64,000 nt of DNA, taken from the NCBI RefSeq assembly GCF_027922145.1, contig NZ_BSFC01000035.1, forward strand, positions 1 through 64,000. The letters run 5' to 3'. The position numbers and the translations under genes were made by a program. Numbering within the stretch: the stretch's first letter is position 1; each line of letters opens with the position of its first letter. The notes below the pieces were generated by a model. It ran no database searches, had not been told where the DNA came from, and worked only from the letters and a program-made list of their open reading frames with translations. Positions 17,720-25,842 of the stretch are shown here, piece by piece. This DNA comes from Novosphingobium resinovorum. GTDB lineage: Bacteria; Pseudomonadota; Alphaproteobacteria; Sphingomonadales; Sphingomonadaceae.

Positions 17720-18636
17720 GCCTCGACCCCGCCTACCTCGAATATCCGCGCCGCCGCGAAGGCTACGACCACGATCTCTACACCTGGTCGCCGATGCGCG
17801 AGCGTCCGCCCGTGGCATGGCCCGAGGGCAAGACGCTGGCGGTGTGGCCGGTCGTCAGCCTCGAGTGGTTCCCGATCACGCCGAATGACAAGCCGTTCCG
17901 CGCGCCCGGGCACATGCAGACGGCCTACCCGGATTATCGCCACTACACCTCGCGCGAGTACGGTTCGCGCGTAGGCGTCTACCGCCTGCTCGATGCCTTC
18001 GCCAAGGCCGGCGTGAAGGCGTCCTTCGCCACCAACGCCGCGATTGCCGAGCGCTACCCCTCACTGGTGGCGGACGTGGTTGCGGCCGGGCACGAGATCA
18101 TCGCGCACTCGACCGACATGAACGGCACCATCGCCTCGGGCCTGCCTGAGGACGAGGAGCGCGCGCTGATCGCCAAGTCGCTCGATGCGCTGGAGAAGGC
18201 GACCGGCACCCGCCCGCGCGGCTGGCACTCGATTGCGCGTTCGCAGAGCTTCGCAACTCCGCGCCTGCTCGCCGAGGCGGGCGTCGCCTACTGCTGCGAC
18301 TGGGTGAACGACGAACTGCCCTACGTCATGACCACCGAGGCGGGTGAACTGGTCAACATTCCGCTCAACCACGAGTTGTCGGATCGTCAGATCATCACGG
18401 TGCAGCAGCACTCGGCCGACAGCTACGTGGAGCAGATGCTCGATGCTGCCGACTGGCTGACGGCGGAAGCGGCGCGCGAAGGTGGCGGGCGCATGTTGCC
18501 ACTGCAGCTGACGCCTTACATCATGGCCCTGCCCTACCGTATCGGTTCGCTGGAAACGCTGCTGGAAACGCTGGCGGCGCGTGCCGACGTGTGGTTCGCG
18601 ACGGGTGGTGAGATCCTGGATAGCTGGAAGGCGTAA
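17716..18636 (+). CDS. PuuE-like polysaccharide-deacetylase-fold amide hydrolase, copy 2
   Basis: A 306-residue paralogue of the preceding protein. It has the same order of segments: GKTLAVWPVVSLEWFP near 35-50, REYGSRVGVYRLLDAF near 80-96 and GHEIIAHSTDMNG near 122-135, then KATGTRPRGWHS. The second His/Gly motif differs (AHSTDMNG against SHGIYNT), so substrate or metal handling probably differs between the two copies. ATG at 17716 overlaps the upstream stop by four bases. It closes the operon; palindromic repeats follow at 18639. Function within the island is inferred as cyclic amide or imide hydrolysis. Confidence 0.85.
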   Translation: MSLDPAYLEYPRRREGYDHDLYTWSPMRERPPVAWPEGKTLAVWPVVSLEWFPITPNDKPFRAPGHMQTAYPDYRHYTSREYGSRVGVYRLLDAFAKAGVKASFATNAAIAERYPSLVADVVAAGHEIIAHSTDMNGTIASGLPEDEERALIAKSLDALEKATGTRPRGWHSIARSQSFATPRLLAEAGVAYCCDWVNDELPYVMTTEAGELVNIPLNHELSDRQIITVQQHSADSYVEQMLDAADWLTAEAAREGGGRMLPLQLTPYIMALPYRIGSLETLLETLAARADVWFATGGEILDSWKA

Positions 18637-18638
18637 GC

Positions 18639-18770
18639 AAAATCCTCCCCGAGCTTGTCTCGGGGAGGGGGACCGCCGCCGCAGGCGGTGGTGGAGGGGG
18701 ATAAGCAGGCCCCCTCCGTCAGCCCTAACGGGCTGCCACCTCCCCATCGCTTCGCGACAGGGAGGATTTT
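18639..18770. repeat. Composite palindromic intergenic element
   Basis: Outer arms at 18639-18649 (AAAATCCTCCC) and 18760-18770 are perfect complements. Inside lies a strong hairpin (18644-18653 with 18659-18668, CCTCCCCGAG) plus smaller stems around AGCCCTAACGGGCT. The whole could fold as a multi-armed RNA. It starts three bases after the stop of the deacetylase operon and ends in a T run, so it probably also terminates transcription. Confidence 0.7.
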
Positions 18771-18797
18771 TTGCGGCTACCTCGCGCCCCAACACCT

Positions 18798-18932
18798 CGT
18801 CACCCTGAACTTGTTTCAGGGTCCATTGCGCCGCAAACGCTGCGTCGGGACCAGTAAACCGCCGGTGCCATTTGCTGTTCTGCACTCCGGCACCAACTGC
18901 CCGATGGACCCTGAAACAAGTTCAGGGTGACG
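18798..18932. repeat. Inverted repeat with 29-bp perfect arms
   Basis: Positions 18798-18826 and 18904-18932 are perfect reverse complements containing CACCCTGAACTTGTTTCAGG, with a 77-base spacer. It lies in the 396-base gap between the convergent genes ending at 18636 and 19033, next to the composite element. No gene is seen in this gap. Confidence 0.75.
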
Positions 18933-18982
18933 GCGTGGCACTGCTGCGGACTTTGTGCTCCCACCCTGGGATTCGGCACGAA

Positions 18983-19012
18983 AAAGGCCGGGCGATTGCT
19001 CGCTCGGCCTTT
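18983..19012 (-). terminator. Rho-independent terminator of the TBDR gene at 19033
   Basis: AAAGGCCGGGCGA (18983-18995) pairs with TCGCTCGGCCTTT (19000-19012) with one wobble pair and a four-base loop. On the minus strand it ends in five T residues. It lies 20 bases past the receptor stop. Confidence 0.75.
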
Positions 19013-19032
19013 CCCTCCCCTCCAGGATCAGA

Positions 19033-21381
19033 TCAGAAGCGCAGCGTTGCTTCCATGCCGAATTCCGGCGGACGCGGCGCCGAGGCGTAGAGGCACTGCT
19101 GGTTCGTGCCATACGTCGCGGTGTCGCGCTCGATGAACATGCAGCTCGCGGTCGCACCCGCGAGGCCCGAACCGGTCGCGCGCTGGTTGTTGAGGATGTT
19201 GCGCCCGAACAGCGCCAGATCAACCATGTCGCTGGTCAGGTTGAGCCGCGCGTCGACCGTCCAGGCCGAACGCACCTTCACGGTGTTCGACAACGTGGCG
19301 AAGTAGCTCCCGCGATAGCTGCCGTCGACGCGCAGCGAGGGCAGGAAGCCGCCGACTTCGGGAAGCTGGTACTCGCCGCCGACGAAGCCGTTCCAGTAAG
19401 GCACGTTGGCCTGGGTCAGCCCGTCGAGCACCACCGAACCGTTCGTCGTCACCGGGAAGCCCGCCGTCGAGCCGGAGCTGATCAGGATCGGGTCCGGATT
19501 GGTGAACTCCTGCTTGGCATAGCCGACCGAGCCGCGCAGCGTCAGCTGCGGGGTCACGCGCCAGTTGCTCTCTGCCTCGAAGCCGACGATGCGCGAGGAA
19601 CCGACGTTGCCCACCGCCGAAACGGTTACGGTCTGGCCGGATACGGTGCGCTCCAGCGTGCTGACCAGCTGCTGGTCCTTCACCTCGTCATAGAAAGCCG
19701 CAAGGTTCAGCGTCAGCGCGCCGCCGAAGAAGCTGTTCTTGCTGCCGATCTCGTAGTTGTAGAGCTTTTCCGGGTCGGCATAGACCGGCTGGGTGACACC
19801 GCCCACCGTCACGTAACCGGCGCGCGCACTCTTCACGCCCTTGGAGAACAGCGCATAAAGCATGTTCTGCGGCGTCGCCTTGTAGCTGACGGTCACGCGG
19901 GGCGAGAAGTCCTTCGACACCTGCGAATAGTCGCTCGTGGTCGGATAGAAGGCGCAAGTCGGGCAGCTCGGCGCGAAGATCCGCTCACGCGCATAGCGGC
20001 CTTCGAGGCTGAGCGTCAGCTGCTGGGTAAAGTCCCAGTCGAGACCGCCGAAGATCGCGCGGTTCTCCAGCCGGTCGTCGCGGGTGCGGCCCGCCGGGTT
20101 GGCCGTGGTGGCGAAGGACGTGAAGCCGGTGTCGTCGCGCTCCCAGAAGTAGTAGGCGCCCACGCGCCAGCGCAGCGGCTTGTCGCCGGGCGAAAGCAGC
20201 ATCAGCTGGTGGCTGGTATTGGTGAACTTCTCGTAGGACGGGAAGGTGCCGAGCGAGGCGGCGCGCAGGGTCACTTCGTTGTTGGCAAGCGCCTCGCCGA
20301 AGACCTTGTCCTGGCCCACGCCGCTGGCGCGCGGGGCGTTCGGCGCGTCGGCGGTGCGCGATTCATTCACGTAGCCGCCGCGATAGCTCAGTTCGTAGTC
20401 GCCGAACATCTTGGTGACGACGGCGCTGGCGAAGTAGCGGTCGCGCGCATAGCCGTCCGCGCCGCTGGTGCCGATGTTGTCGATGTCGGGATCGGGCAGG
20501 TACTTGGGGAAGATCGACCCGCTGCCGCGTGCGAAGGGTGCGGTGGCGATGCCCGACTGCACCCATTCGCGCGGCTGCTCGACGACTTGTGCGGCCACCG
20601 AGTCCCGATCATGCTGGTACATCCCGCGCAGCTTGATCGAGAACGTGTCGTCGGGCTTGAAGTAGAGCGTGCCGGACACCGCCTGCGTGCGCTCGCGTCC
20701 GATCGGCGCCCCGCCGTCGCGCGACTTGGCGATGGCGCCGTTCTGGAACACCGAACCCGCGACCGAGGCCCAGAGTGCGTCCTTCACCAACGGCGCGGTG
20801 ACCGTGCCGCCGAAGTAGTAGCTGGCCTCCGGCGCGGAATTCATCAGGCTGCCGCGCGCCTTGACGAAGCCGGTGACCTCGTCGCCCGAAGGATCGACGG
20901 TGACGTAGTTGATCGCGCCGCTGTACGTGGCGCGGCCGAAGTTGGCGCTCTGCGGCCCCTTGATGACTTCGACGCGCTGCAGGTTCTCAAGGTCGAGCGA
21001 GGCGAGCTGGCCCGACAGCGCGACGCCGTCGATGAACACCGAGATGCCCTGATAGCGTTCGTCCGAAGTATTGGGCGCAAGACCGCGCAGCGAATAGGCG
21101 GAAGGATCGTTGCGACCCGAGCCCGCGAAAAGACTGAGGTTCGGCGTCACCTTCTGAAGATCGCGCACGTCGCGGATCTGCGCGCTGGCAAGATCGTCGC
21201 TGGTGAGGGCGGTAATGGCGAGCGGAACTTCCTGCAGCGTTTCCTTGCGGCTCTTGGCCGTCACGATGATCGCATTGGAAGAGACGTCTTCATCGGCGGC
21301 GACTTGCGCCAGTGCCGACGTACTGCAGAACATCATGGCGATTACTGCAATACCAACAGAAGATGAAAGAGTCCTCATCAT
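19033..21381 (-). CDS. TonB-dependent outer-membrane receptor
   Basis: A 782-residue outer-membrane receptor. Its signal peptide is MMRTLSSSVGIAVIAMMFCS ending at TSALAQ. It has the TonB-box/plug start NAIIVTAKSRKETLQEVPLA and the plug motif KGPQSANFGRATYSGAINYV, which differs from the common GPQGTLFGRN form. The barrel ends ...FGMEATLRF. The start at 21381 (ATGATG) is favoured over the longer reading at 21438 because GGGGAAG lies at the right spacing and the signal peptide begins there. It is followed on the same strand by a terminator. It stands beside the two luciferase-like monooxygenase genes, so uptake of their substrate is a reasonable guess. Confidence 0.92.
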   Translation of the reverse strand: MMRTLSSSVGIAVIAMMFCSTSALAQVAADEDVSSNAIIVTAKSRKETLQEVPLAITALTSDDLASAQIRDVRDLQKVTPNLSLFAGSGRNDPSAYSLRGLAPNTSDERYQGISVFIDGVALSGQLASLDLENLQRVEVIKGPQSANFGRATYSGAINYVTVDPSGDEVTGFVKARGSLMNSAPEASYYFGGTVTAPLVKDALWASVAGSVFQNGAIAKSRDGGAPIGRERTQAVSGTLYFKPDDTFSIKLRGMYQHDRDSVAAQVVEQPREWVQSGIATAPFARGSGSIFPKYLPDPDIDNIGTSGADGYARDRYFASAVVTKMFGDYELSYRGGYVNESRTADAPNAPRASGVGQDKVFGEALANNEVTLRAASLGTFPSYEKFTNTSHQLMLLSPGDKPLRWRVGAYYFWERDDTGFTSFATTANPAGRTRDDRLENRAIFGGLDWDFTQQLTLSLEGRYARERIFAPSCPTCAFYPTTSDYSQVSKDFSPRVTVSYKATPQNMLYALFSKGVKSARAGYVTVGGVTQPVYADPEKLYNYEIGSKNSFFGGALTLNLAAFYDEVKDQQLVSTLERTVSGQTVTVSAVGNVGSSRIVGFEAESNWRVTPQLTLRGSVGYAKQEFTNPDPILISSGSTAGFPVTTNGSVVLDGLTQANVPYWNGFVGGEYQLPEVGGFLPSLRVDGSYRGSYFATLSNTVKVRSAWTVDARLNLTSDMVDLALFGRNILNNQRATGSGLAGATASCMFIERDTATYGTNQQCLYASAPRPPEFGMEATLRF

Positions 21382-21583
21382 TACCAACTTCCCCTTGATG
21401 TGTTTGATTTTATCGATATGCGCCTGAGAGAACTCCAAGCTAAGTCATGTCGATTTCTCGACAACAATTTGTGATTTAATGTCCGCTAGGCGAGTATTAT
21501 TCAAATCTTATCAGGTATAAATAAAACTTTATCTTGACGAATAGTGATGGGCATGGGCCGGCAGCGCAGCGCCAGCCCACACC

Positions 21584-22648
21584 TCAACCCGCTGCGCCGA
21601 TGCGCTTGCGCAGGACCGGGACCAGCCCCTCGCCGAACAGGCGCACGTCCTCGATCGTGTAGAAGCCGTTCAGCAGGAACCGGTTGACGCCGATGGCGTG
21701 ATACTGCTCCAGCGCCGCCGCGACCTGGTCCGGCGTGCCGACCAGCGCGGTTGCATGGAGCCGTCCCTCGGTGGCGCGGGTCATGCCGGTCCACAGGCGT
21801 TCGTCCAGCCGATCACCCATCGCCGCCTGCCGCTTCAACGCCAGGGTGCCGGGATCGTTGTCGCCCTTGTCGCGGCCGATCTGCCTGCCGCTCGCCAGAT
21901 GATCCATGACCGTGCCGAGCAAGCGCTCCGCCTTCTCCCATGCCGCGTCCTCGGTATCGGCGACGATGACCCGCATCGACATCGACACGTCTGGATTGCG
22001 TCCGTGCAGCGCCGCTTCCTGCTTGAAGCGCGCGATCGTCGCCCGGGTATCGGCAAGCGTCGCCGGGCCGATCGCATAGACGTCGCAGACTTGCGCGCCC
22101 ATCTGCACCGCCGCATCGGAGTTCCCTGCCCAGAACACCGGGATCTGCTCCTGCACCGGCTTCACCAGCGCGAAGGCGCCGTTGAAGCGATACCACTCGC
22201 CCGCGTGATCGAAGGGAACCTCGCTCGACCACATGCGGCGCAGGATCTCCACGTATTCGCGGCTGCGGTGGTAGCGTTGCTCCTTGGTCAGGTAGTCGCC
22301 GTCCGCCTGAGTCTCGACGTCGCTGGCGCCGGTGATGATGTGGACGCCCGCACGCCCGCCACTCGCCCGGTCGAGCGTCGCGAACATGCGCGCGGCCATG
22401 GTCGGCGCGATGAAGCCGGGGCGATGTGCGACCATGAATTTCAGCGTCTTCGTCACCGCCGCGATGTGCGCGGCGGTCGAGAGCGGATCGGGCCACGTCG
22501 CCGTCTGCCCGACAAGGACGCGGTCGAAGCCCGCCTCCTCGTGCGCGACGGCATAATCGCGCAGAAACTGCGGGTCGTAGACCCCGCGCACCGGATGGGC
22601 CTCGGACGAATCCGCGAAGAAGTGGAGGCCGACGACTTCGAAGGCCAT
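21584..22648 (-). CDS. LLM-class flavin-dependent monooxygenase, copy A
   Basis: A 354-residue luciferase-like monooxygenase (SsuD/NtaA/RutA relatives), which uses reduced flavin from a separate reductase to insert oxygen. It has the (beta/alpha)8-type segments FDRVLVGQTATWPDPLSTAA, RPGFIAPTMAARMFATLD, the conserved HIITGASDVE and YHRSREYVEILRRMW. Similarity is strongest to alkanesulfonate monooxygenase-like proteins, which also cleave C-N or ring bonds in other pathways. The ATG at 22648 shares one base with the upstream paralogue's stop (TGATG). The nearby flavin reductase that such enzymes need is not in this window. Confidence 0.88.
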   Translation of the reverse strand: MAFEVVGLHFFADSSEAHPVRGVYDPQFLRDYAVAHEEAGFDRVLVGQTATWPDPLSTAAHIAAVTKTLKFMVAHRPGFIAPTMAARMFATLDRASGGRAGVHIITGASDVETQADGDYLTKEQRYHRSREYVEILRRMWSSEVPFDHAGEWYRFNGAFALVKPVQEQIPVFWAGNSDAAVQMGAQVCDVYAIGPATLADTRATIARFKQEAALHGRNPDVSMSMRVIVADTEDAAWEKAERLLGTVMDHLASGRQIGRDKGDNDPGTLALKRQAAMGDRLDERLWTGMTRATEGRLHATALVGTPDQVAAALEQYHAIGVNRFLLNGFYTIEDVRLFGEGLVPVLRKRIGAAG

Positions 22649-23727
22649 CACCGCACCTCCATCGCGGCTTCCCGCTCGGCCACCTTGCGGCGCAGGGCGG
22701 GAATGATGTCGCGACCGATGATCTCCGCGTCCCCGATCGGGTCGTAGCCGCGCAGGATGAACTTGTGCACGCCCGCGTCCCAGTAATCCATGATCGCGTC
22801 GACGAGCTGGTCGGGATCGCCGACAAGGGTGCCGCTGTTGCTGTGCGCGCCGCGGATTTCGTTGATGCCGTTCCAGAAGCACTTCTCCAGCCGTTCGCCC
22901 TTGCCGGCGAGTTCGGCCGTGCGCGCGAATCCGGCGGCGCTGGCGGCGACCTTGTTCTTCTCCGCCTTGCTCTCGAGCGCGGCGATGCGGCTCTTGAGGT
23001 CCGCCGCCTGCGCCCACGCCTTGTCTTCACTTTCCCCCACGACGAGGCGCAGCGAAACGAGGAAGTCGGGCTTGCGGCCCAGCGGCTGCGCAGCGGCGGT
23101 GACTTTCTGCACCACCTCGGTCATGCCCGCCACGGTATCGCTGAGCGTGGCGAAGACGTCGGCGCAGGCCGCGCCGGTGGCGATCGCCATCGGCGACATG
23201 CCGCCGAAGAACACCGGAATCGTGCCGTTCAGCGGCTTGATCTCGGCATAGCCGCCGTTGAAACGATACCACTTGCCGTCGTGGTCCACCGGGGTCTCGC
23301 TCGCCCAGATGCGGCGCAGGATGTCGATATATTCGAGGCTGCGGTCGTAGCGTTCCTCCTTGGTGTGGAAGTCCCCGTCGCACTGCATCTCGATGTCGCT
23401 GGCACCGGTGATGACGTGGACGCCCAGCCGCCCGCCGAGGAGCCGGTCGAGCGTCGCCAGCATCCGCGCGGCCATGGTCGGCGCGATGAAGCCAGGGCGA
23501 TGGGCCAGCATGACGCCCAGACGTTCGGTGACGGCGCCGACATAGGCGGCGGTGGTGAAGTTGTCCGGCATCGTCGCGGCATTGGCGATCAGCACGCGGT
23601 CGTAGCCCGCCGCCTCCTGCACTTTGGCCAGCTTCACGATGGCGTCGATGTCGTAGTGCGACACCGGCACCGGCGACAGTTCGGAGGCCATGTTGTGATT
23701 GATGAGACCGTTGATTTCTATCGGCAT
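22648..23727 (-). CDS. LLM-class flavin-dependent monooxygenase, copy B
   Basis: A 359-residue paralogue of the next gene, with YDRVLIANAATMPDNFTTAA, RPGFIAPTMAARMLATLD, HVITGASDIEMQ and YDRSLEYIDILRRIW. The two share the core but differ in the active-site loop (VLIANAATMPDN against VLVGQTATWPDP), and copy B has an insertion near 250-300. Coupled paralogues suggest either a heterodimer, as in bacterial luciferase, or successive oxidations. The start MPIEINGL at 23727 has a good ribosome site (AGGGGAA); a longer reading to 23796 looks non-coding. The gene is divergent from the lipoprotein hydrolase at 24012 across 284 bases. Confidence 0.88.
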   Translation of the reverse strand: MPIEINGLINHNMASELSPVPVSHYDIDAIVKLAKVQEAAGYDRVLIANAATMPDNFTTAAYVGAVTERLGVMLAHRPGFIAPTMAARMLATLDRLLGGRLGVHVITGASDIEMQCDGDFHTKEERYDRSLEYIDILRRIWASETPVDHDGKWYRFNGGYAEIKPLNGTIPVFFGGMSPMAIATGAACADVFATLSDTVAGMTEVVQKVTAAAQPLGRKPDFLVSLRLVVGESEDKAWAQAADLKSRIAALESKAEKNKVAASAAGFARTAELAGKGERLEKCFWNGINEIRGAHSNSGTLVGDPDQLVDAIMDYWDAGVHKFILRGYDPIGDAEIIGRDIIPALRRKVAEREAAMEVR

Positions 23728-24011
23728 GCGCGTTCCCCTGGAATCTGCGCAAAGCCTATGTGCGCCTCCATGCATGGCCTCAGCAGCCGGACGCATATCT
23801 CCGCATGACGGTTAGAATCCCCGCAATCGGCGCGTTTGCGGCGAAGAACGCATAGGATGATGCGGCGGACTCATGCCCCCTGCAGAAGCAATCTTGCAGC
23901 GATCAACTCCACAGAGCGGACATGCCTTCCTCGGACGGTTGTGTCCGGCACGCCAAGCGCATTGCATGCCCGCATGATCGAGGTCATTCCGATCTCTGAC
24001 CTACCGGAACG

Positions 24012-24941
24012 ATGCGCATGTCGACCTCCCTTTCCCGCCGTACCCTTCTTGCAAGCGCCCTGCTCGGCGCCACCGCCGCCTGTGCGGGCGGTGCATCGCG
24101 CAGCGTCGTCGCGGCACCGATGCCGGAACGCCGCACTTTCGACCTTGCCGGTCCGGGCGGACGCACCATCTCGGTCAGCGAGTGGGCGGGCACTAGCGGC
24201 AAGCGCGGGACGATCCTGTTCTCGCACGGCGCCCTGTCCGCGCCGTGGTTCTACGATCGCATCCTCCAGCCGCTGCTGGCCTCGGGCTACCGCGTGCTCG
24301 CGCCGCTCCACGTCGATTCCGCGCAGCACCCGCACACGGCCGAGTACAAGGGCCTTGCCAGCTGGCGCTGCCGCATCGAGGACATGCGCACCCTCATCGC
24401 GCATATCGGCGACACGCCGTTCATCGCCATGGGGCACAGCTACGGCGGCCTGATCGCCACCGTTCTCGGCGGCGCGGCGGGCGTCATACCCGAAGGGATG
24501 GAAGGCCCGCTCATGCCGAGGCTCGCGACGAGCGTGGTGGCGTTCTCGCCTCCGCCGACGATCCCGGTGATGATGACGGCGGAAGGGTACGGCGCCCTCG
24601 CCGTGCCCGCGCTGATCCAGACCGGCACCATCGACCTGCTACCCGGCATGACGCCGAGCGATGCGGAAGGATGGCGCGCGCACCTCGCCGCGTTCGACGC
24701 CGCCAAGCCGGGCGGGCACCGCTACGGCCTCGTGCTGGAGGGCGTGAATCACTATTTCGGCGGCGCCATCTGCAATTTCAGCCAGCCCGGACCGATGCAG
24801 CTTGACGGCCTCAGCCACGCGAATGCAGTGGCGGGGCTGTTCCTCGACGCCTTCGCCAGCGGCAAGGCGAATGCCAAGGCCCTCGCGCGGCTCGACGCCG
24901 GGGTCACCGACGCCCTCCCCATCCGCCTGATGCGGCGCTGA
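24012..24941 (+). CDS. Exported (Tat/lipoprotein-type) alpha/beta hydrolase
   Basis: A 309-residue alpha/beta hydrolase with an export signal: SLSRRTLLASALLGATAAC has a twin arginine and a lipobox-like TAAC, so it is probably a Tat-exported lipoprotein facing the periplasm. The catalytic elbow is intact (GHSYGG, near 142-147), and a late His lies in GVNHYFGG (near 246). It resembles dienelactone-hydrolase-like or dipeptidyl esterase proteins. The start may be 24012 or the ATG two codons later (24018). It forms a plus-strand operon with the Asp/Glu-racemase-like gene 11 bases downstream. It may release a substrate ester in the periplasm before uptake. Confidence 0.82.
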   Translation: MRMSTSLSRRTLLASALLGATAACAGGASRSVVAAPMPERRTFDLAGPGGRTISVSEWAGTSGKRGTILFSHGALSAPWFYDRILQPLLASGYRVLAPLHVDSAQHPHTAEYKGLASWRCRIEDMRTLIAHIGDTPFIAMGHSYGGLIATVLGGAAGVIPEGMEGPLMPRLATSVVAFSPPPTIPVMMTAEGYGALAVPALIQTGTIDLLPGMTPSDAEGWRAHLAAFDAAKPGGHRYGLVLEGVNHYFGGAICNFSQPGPMQLDGLSHANAVAGLFLDAFASGKANAKALARLDAGVTDALPIRLMRR

Positions 24942-24952
24942 GGCCAGCGCTC

Positions 24953-25696
24953 GTGACTGACGTTCTGGGCTGGCGCAAGCTGCTGGGGGTGATCGCACCC
25001 TCGACCAACACCGTCGTGCAACCCGACATGGAGCGCATGCGCCCGCCCGGCGTCACCAACCATCTCTCACGCATACACGTCGAGGACCCGGTGGCGCTCT
25101 CGAACGAGGACTTCATCGCCGGAACCACCGCCATTGCCGAGAACACGCTGGACGCCGTGCGCTCGGTGATGACCTGCCGCCCGGACTATCTGGTGCTCGG
25201 CATGTCGGCGGTGACCTTCTACGGAGGCGTGGACGGCTCTCGCCGCTTCAAGGCCCGGATCGAGGCGGAAGCCGGGGTGGGCGCAACCACCGGGGCGGAG
25301 GCCGTCGCCGCCGCCCTGACCGCCGTGGGCGCGAAGGCGGTGAGCTTCGTCTCGCCCTACTACCCGGTGGCGAACGCCGAGGTCCGCCGTTTCCTTGAAG
25401 AATCCGGCTTTGCCGTCAGGCGAGACCGGGCGCTGCAATGCCGCCGCTGGACCGACATTGCCAAAGTCACGCCCGAAACGCTGCGCGAAGTCATCGCGCA
25501 GCTCGACGGAGACGACGTCGATGCCATCGTGCAGGTGGGCACCAACCTCTCCATGGTCGATCTCGCCGCCGAGTACGAAGTGACGCTCGGCAAGCCGGTG
25601 ATCGCCATCAACACCGCGACCTACTGGCACGCCCTGCGCGCCTGCGGGATTTCGGACAAGCTGCGGGGCCTGGGCCGTCTGTTGAGCGAATTCTAG
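24953..25696 (+). CDS. Asp/Glu racemase superfamily protein (maleate isomerase/arylmalonate decarboxylase branch)
   Basis: A 247-residue protein starting at GTG 24953, with the branch hallmark LLGVIAPSTNTVVQPDMERM near the N-terminus. Family members use one or two active-site cysteines, near LxxxC-T-S in the first half and near CTN in the second. Here the first site reads LGMSAVTF (82-89) and the second VGTNLSM (195-201), so both positions lack Cys (Ser/Met and Gly). Maleate isomerisation by the Cys-pair mechanism is therefore unlikely, and another proton-transfer or decarboxylation reaction is possible. It fits the general dicarboxylate theme of the island. Confidence 0.8.
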   Translation: MTDVLGWRKLLGVIAPSTNTVVQPDMERMRPPGVTNHLSRIHVEDPVALSNEDFIAGTTAIAENTLDAVRSVMTCRPDYLVLGMSAVTFYGGVDGSRRFKARIEAEAGVGATTGAEAVAAALTAVGAKAVSFVSPYYPVANAEVRRFLEESGFAVRRDRALQCRRWTDIAKVTPETLREVIAQLDGDDVDAIVQVGTNLSMVDLAAEYEVTLGKPVIAINTATYWHALRACGISDKLRGLGRLLSEF

Positions 25697-25710
25697 AACG
25701 AGAACACGTT

Positions 25711-25736
25711 GTCATCCCCGCGCAGGCGGGGATGAC
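25711..25736. repeat. Small dispersed hairpin (GTCATCCCCGC type)
   Basis: GTCATCCCCGC (25711-25721) pairs perfectly with 25726-25736 over a four-base loop, between two co-directional genes. This hairpin type is widespread between genes of many proteobacteria. Confidence 0.7.
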
Positions 25737-25842
25737 GGCGAAGGGGCGGCAAATCCACCCTGCGGCCATATCACCAAACGGCATTAGGCCATCGCCCCGA
25801 GCCCCCGTGTTCTGCTTTTCAAGCACGAGTACGGAGAACCGC

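Noticed and set aside
18955..21366. 803-codon plus-strand open frame opposite the TBDR gene
   Set aside because: Its composition is Arg/Gly/Ala/Val-rich antisense sequence typical of GC-rich DNA. The minus strand encodes a full TonB-dependent receptor with signal peptide.
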